DNA from: Solirubrobacteraceae bacterium
GTDB taxonomy: Bacteria; Actinomycetota; Thermoleophilia; Solirubrobacterales; Solirubrobacteraceae
Assembly: GCA_019683665.1 (NCBI GenBank)
Contig: JADGIB010000204.1
Span: 1-6,705, forward strand
Direction: 5' to 3'
DNA length: 6,705 nucleotides
In this document: positions 5,744 through 6,705 of the stretch, in pieces
Layout of the letters: every line of letters starts with the position of its first letter
How positions within the stretch are numbered: position 1 is the first letter of the stretch
Made by a program: the position numbers and the translations under genes
Notes under the pieces: model-generated
Told to the model about the DNA's origin: nothing
Databases searched by the model: none
What the model saw: only the letters and a program-made list of their open reading frames with translations

Positions 5744-6705
5744 TCAGGCGCCGTCGCCGCCCACCACACCGGCCGCCGCGGCGAGCTTGCCCAGCGCGCG
5801 CCGCTCGAGCTGGCGGACGCGCTCGGCGCTGAGCCCGAGCGGGGCGGCGACGCTGCGCAGGCTTCGCTCGTCGCCCCCGTCGAGGCCGTAGCGGGCGCGG
5901 AGGATCTCGCGCTCGCGCTCCGACAGGCCGGCGAGCAGCGAGCGCAGCTCCTCGACCTCGATCGCGTCGAGGACGCGCTCGTACTCGTCCTCGGCCAGCG
6001 GGTCGACGAGCAGCTCCCCGAACGTCCCGACGACCCCGTCCTCGGCCCGCACCGGCTCGTCGGTCGAGCGGGGCGGGCGCTCGAGGACGAGGAGCTCGTC
6101 GACCTGCTCGACCGTGAGCCCGCTGCGGCGGGCGAGCTCGTCGCGGGTCGGCTCGGTCCCGGTCTCGCGCAGCCCCTCGCGGTGGGCGTCGCGGACGCGG
6201 GCCAGCCGGCGCAGCGCCCGGTCCGACAGGACGACCGGGCGGGTCAGCTCGGAGACGAGCTGCTGCATCGCCTGGCGCACCCACCACGCCGCGTAGGCCC
6301 AGAACGGCGTGCCGCGGCGCGCGTCGTAGCGCTCCAGCGCGCGCAGCAGCCCGACGACGCCCTCCTGCAGCAGCTCCATCCGCTCGATCCGGCGCGAGTC
6401 GCGGTACATCCGGGCGGTCGAGGCGATGACCGGAAGGAACGCCTCGACGAGGAGGGCGCGGGCCCTGCGGTCGCCGGCCTGGGCGGCGGCGATCAGCGCC
6501 CGCTCGGCGTCCGGGCTCGGGACCGGCCGGCGGCCGAGCGCGTCGAGGTAGCCGGCGCTCGCGACGGCGCCGGTCGGGCGCGGGCGCTGCAGCGCGTCGG
6601 CCAGCTCGAGGTCGGCCGCGCGCGCCCGCCGCGCCGCCTCGGCCAGCGCCCGGCCGGCGCGGCCCGACAGCGCCGACGGCTCGTCGGCGAGGCGCGCGTC
6701 CTGAC
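5744..6705 (-). CDS. Sigma-70 family RNA polymerase sigma factor, 5' end outside window
   Basis: The minus-strand frame is open from the TGA at 5744-5746 to the window edge, giving 320 visible residues and no start. Region 1.2 (YLDALGRRPVPSPDAERAL, about 6550-6491), region 2.1 (ASTARMYRDSRRIERMELLQEG), regions 2.3-2.4 (TPFWAYAAWWVRQAMQQLV, about 6312-6256), region 3 (TEPTRDELARRSGLTVEQVDELL) and region 4 (LSEREREILRARYGLDG, then a helix-turn-helix SVAAPLGLSAERVRQLERRALGKL) follow in order. An ATG at 6407-6409 exists but falls inside region 2.1, so it is not the start; no in-frame ATG, GTG or TTG lies between it and the edge. The protein would direct core RNA polymerase to promoters. The sequence RPVVLSDRALRRL after region 2.4 departs from the RTIRIP form usual in primary SigA/RpoD, so a non-primary group 2-like factor is likely. 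It converges on the debranching gene with 12 bp between stops, so any link to that operon's regulation is speculative. Confidence 0.92.
   Translation of the reverse strand, partial: QDARLADEPSALSGRAGRALAEAARRARAADLELADALQRPRPTGAVASAGYLDALGRRPVPSPDAERALIAAAQAGDRRARALLVEAFLPVIASTARMYRDSRRIERMELLQEGVVGLLRALERYDARRGTPFWAYAAWWVRQAMQQLVSELTRPVVLSDRALRRLARVRDAHREGLRETGTEPTRDELARRSGLTVEQVDELLVLERPPRSTDEPVRAEDGVVGTFGELLVDPLAEDEYERVLDAIEVEELRSLLAGLSEREREILRARYGLDGGDERSLRSVAAPLGLSAERVRQLERRALGKLAAAAGVVGGDGA

Overview
The window is very GC-rich (roughly three quarters G+C), with G or C at nearly every third codon position. The gene repertoire is that of a high-GC actinobacterium. From general resemblance I would guess Thermoleophilia (Solirubrobacterales-like), but the window contains no marker gene that settles this.

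Left part (1-2039). A probable gene on the minus strand leaves the window at base 1, and only its first ~36 codons are visible. A divergent spacer of about 146 bp separates it from a plus-strand medium-chain dehydrogenase/reductase of the zinc-free quinone-oxidoreductase type (257-1270). That gene converges, across a 16 bp gap, on a minus-strand classical short-chain dehydrogenase (1287-2039). The two are probably separate transcription units of general oxidoreductase metabolism; their substrates cannot be read from the sequence.

Centre (2040-5731). A 141 bp divergent spacer carries a perfect TTGACA box and a two-step translation start. A short leader ORF (12 codons) has its own Shine-Dalgarno sequence and ends in an ATGA overlap with the next gene. 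That gene is a family 4 glycosyltransferase with an unusual N-terminal extension: a CxxC-x14-CxxC zinc-ribbon-like module, then a duplicated His-rich segment. Its stop codon overlaps by 4 nt (GTGA) the GTG start of a glycogen-debranching-type glucosidase (GDE_N_bis plus an (alpha/alpha)6 catalytic domain). The two enzymes are almost certainly co-translated and probably act on the same alpha-glucan or glucosylated metabolite, one adding sugar and the other removing it.

Right part (5744-6705). A sigma-70 family RNA polymerase sigma factor on the minus strand converges on the operon with 12 bp between stop codons. Its reading frame stays open to the window edge, so the true start lies outside. 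It resembles the SigA/RpoD architecture (regions 1.2, 2, 3 and 4) but looks like a non-primary sigma factor.

I see no RNA genes, CRISPR arrays, insertion sequences or convincing rho-independent terminators. The most unusual features are the metal-ribbon/His-repeat extension of the glycosyltransferase and the duplicated initiation region in front of it.
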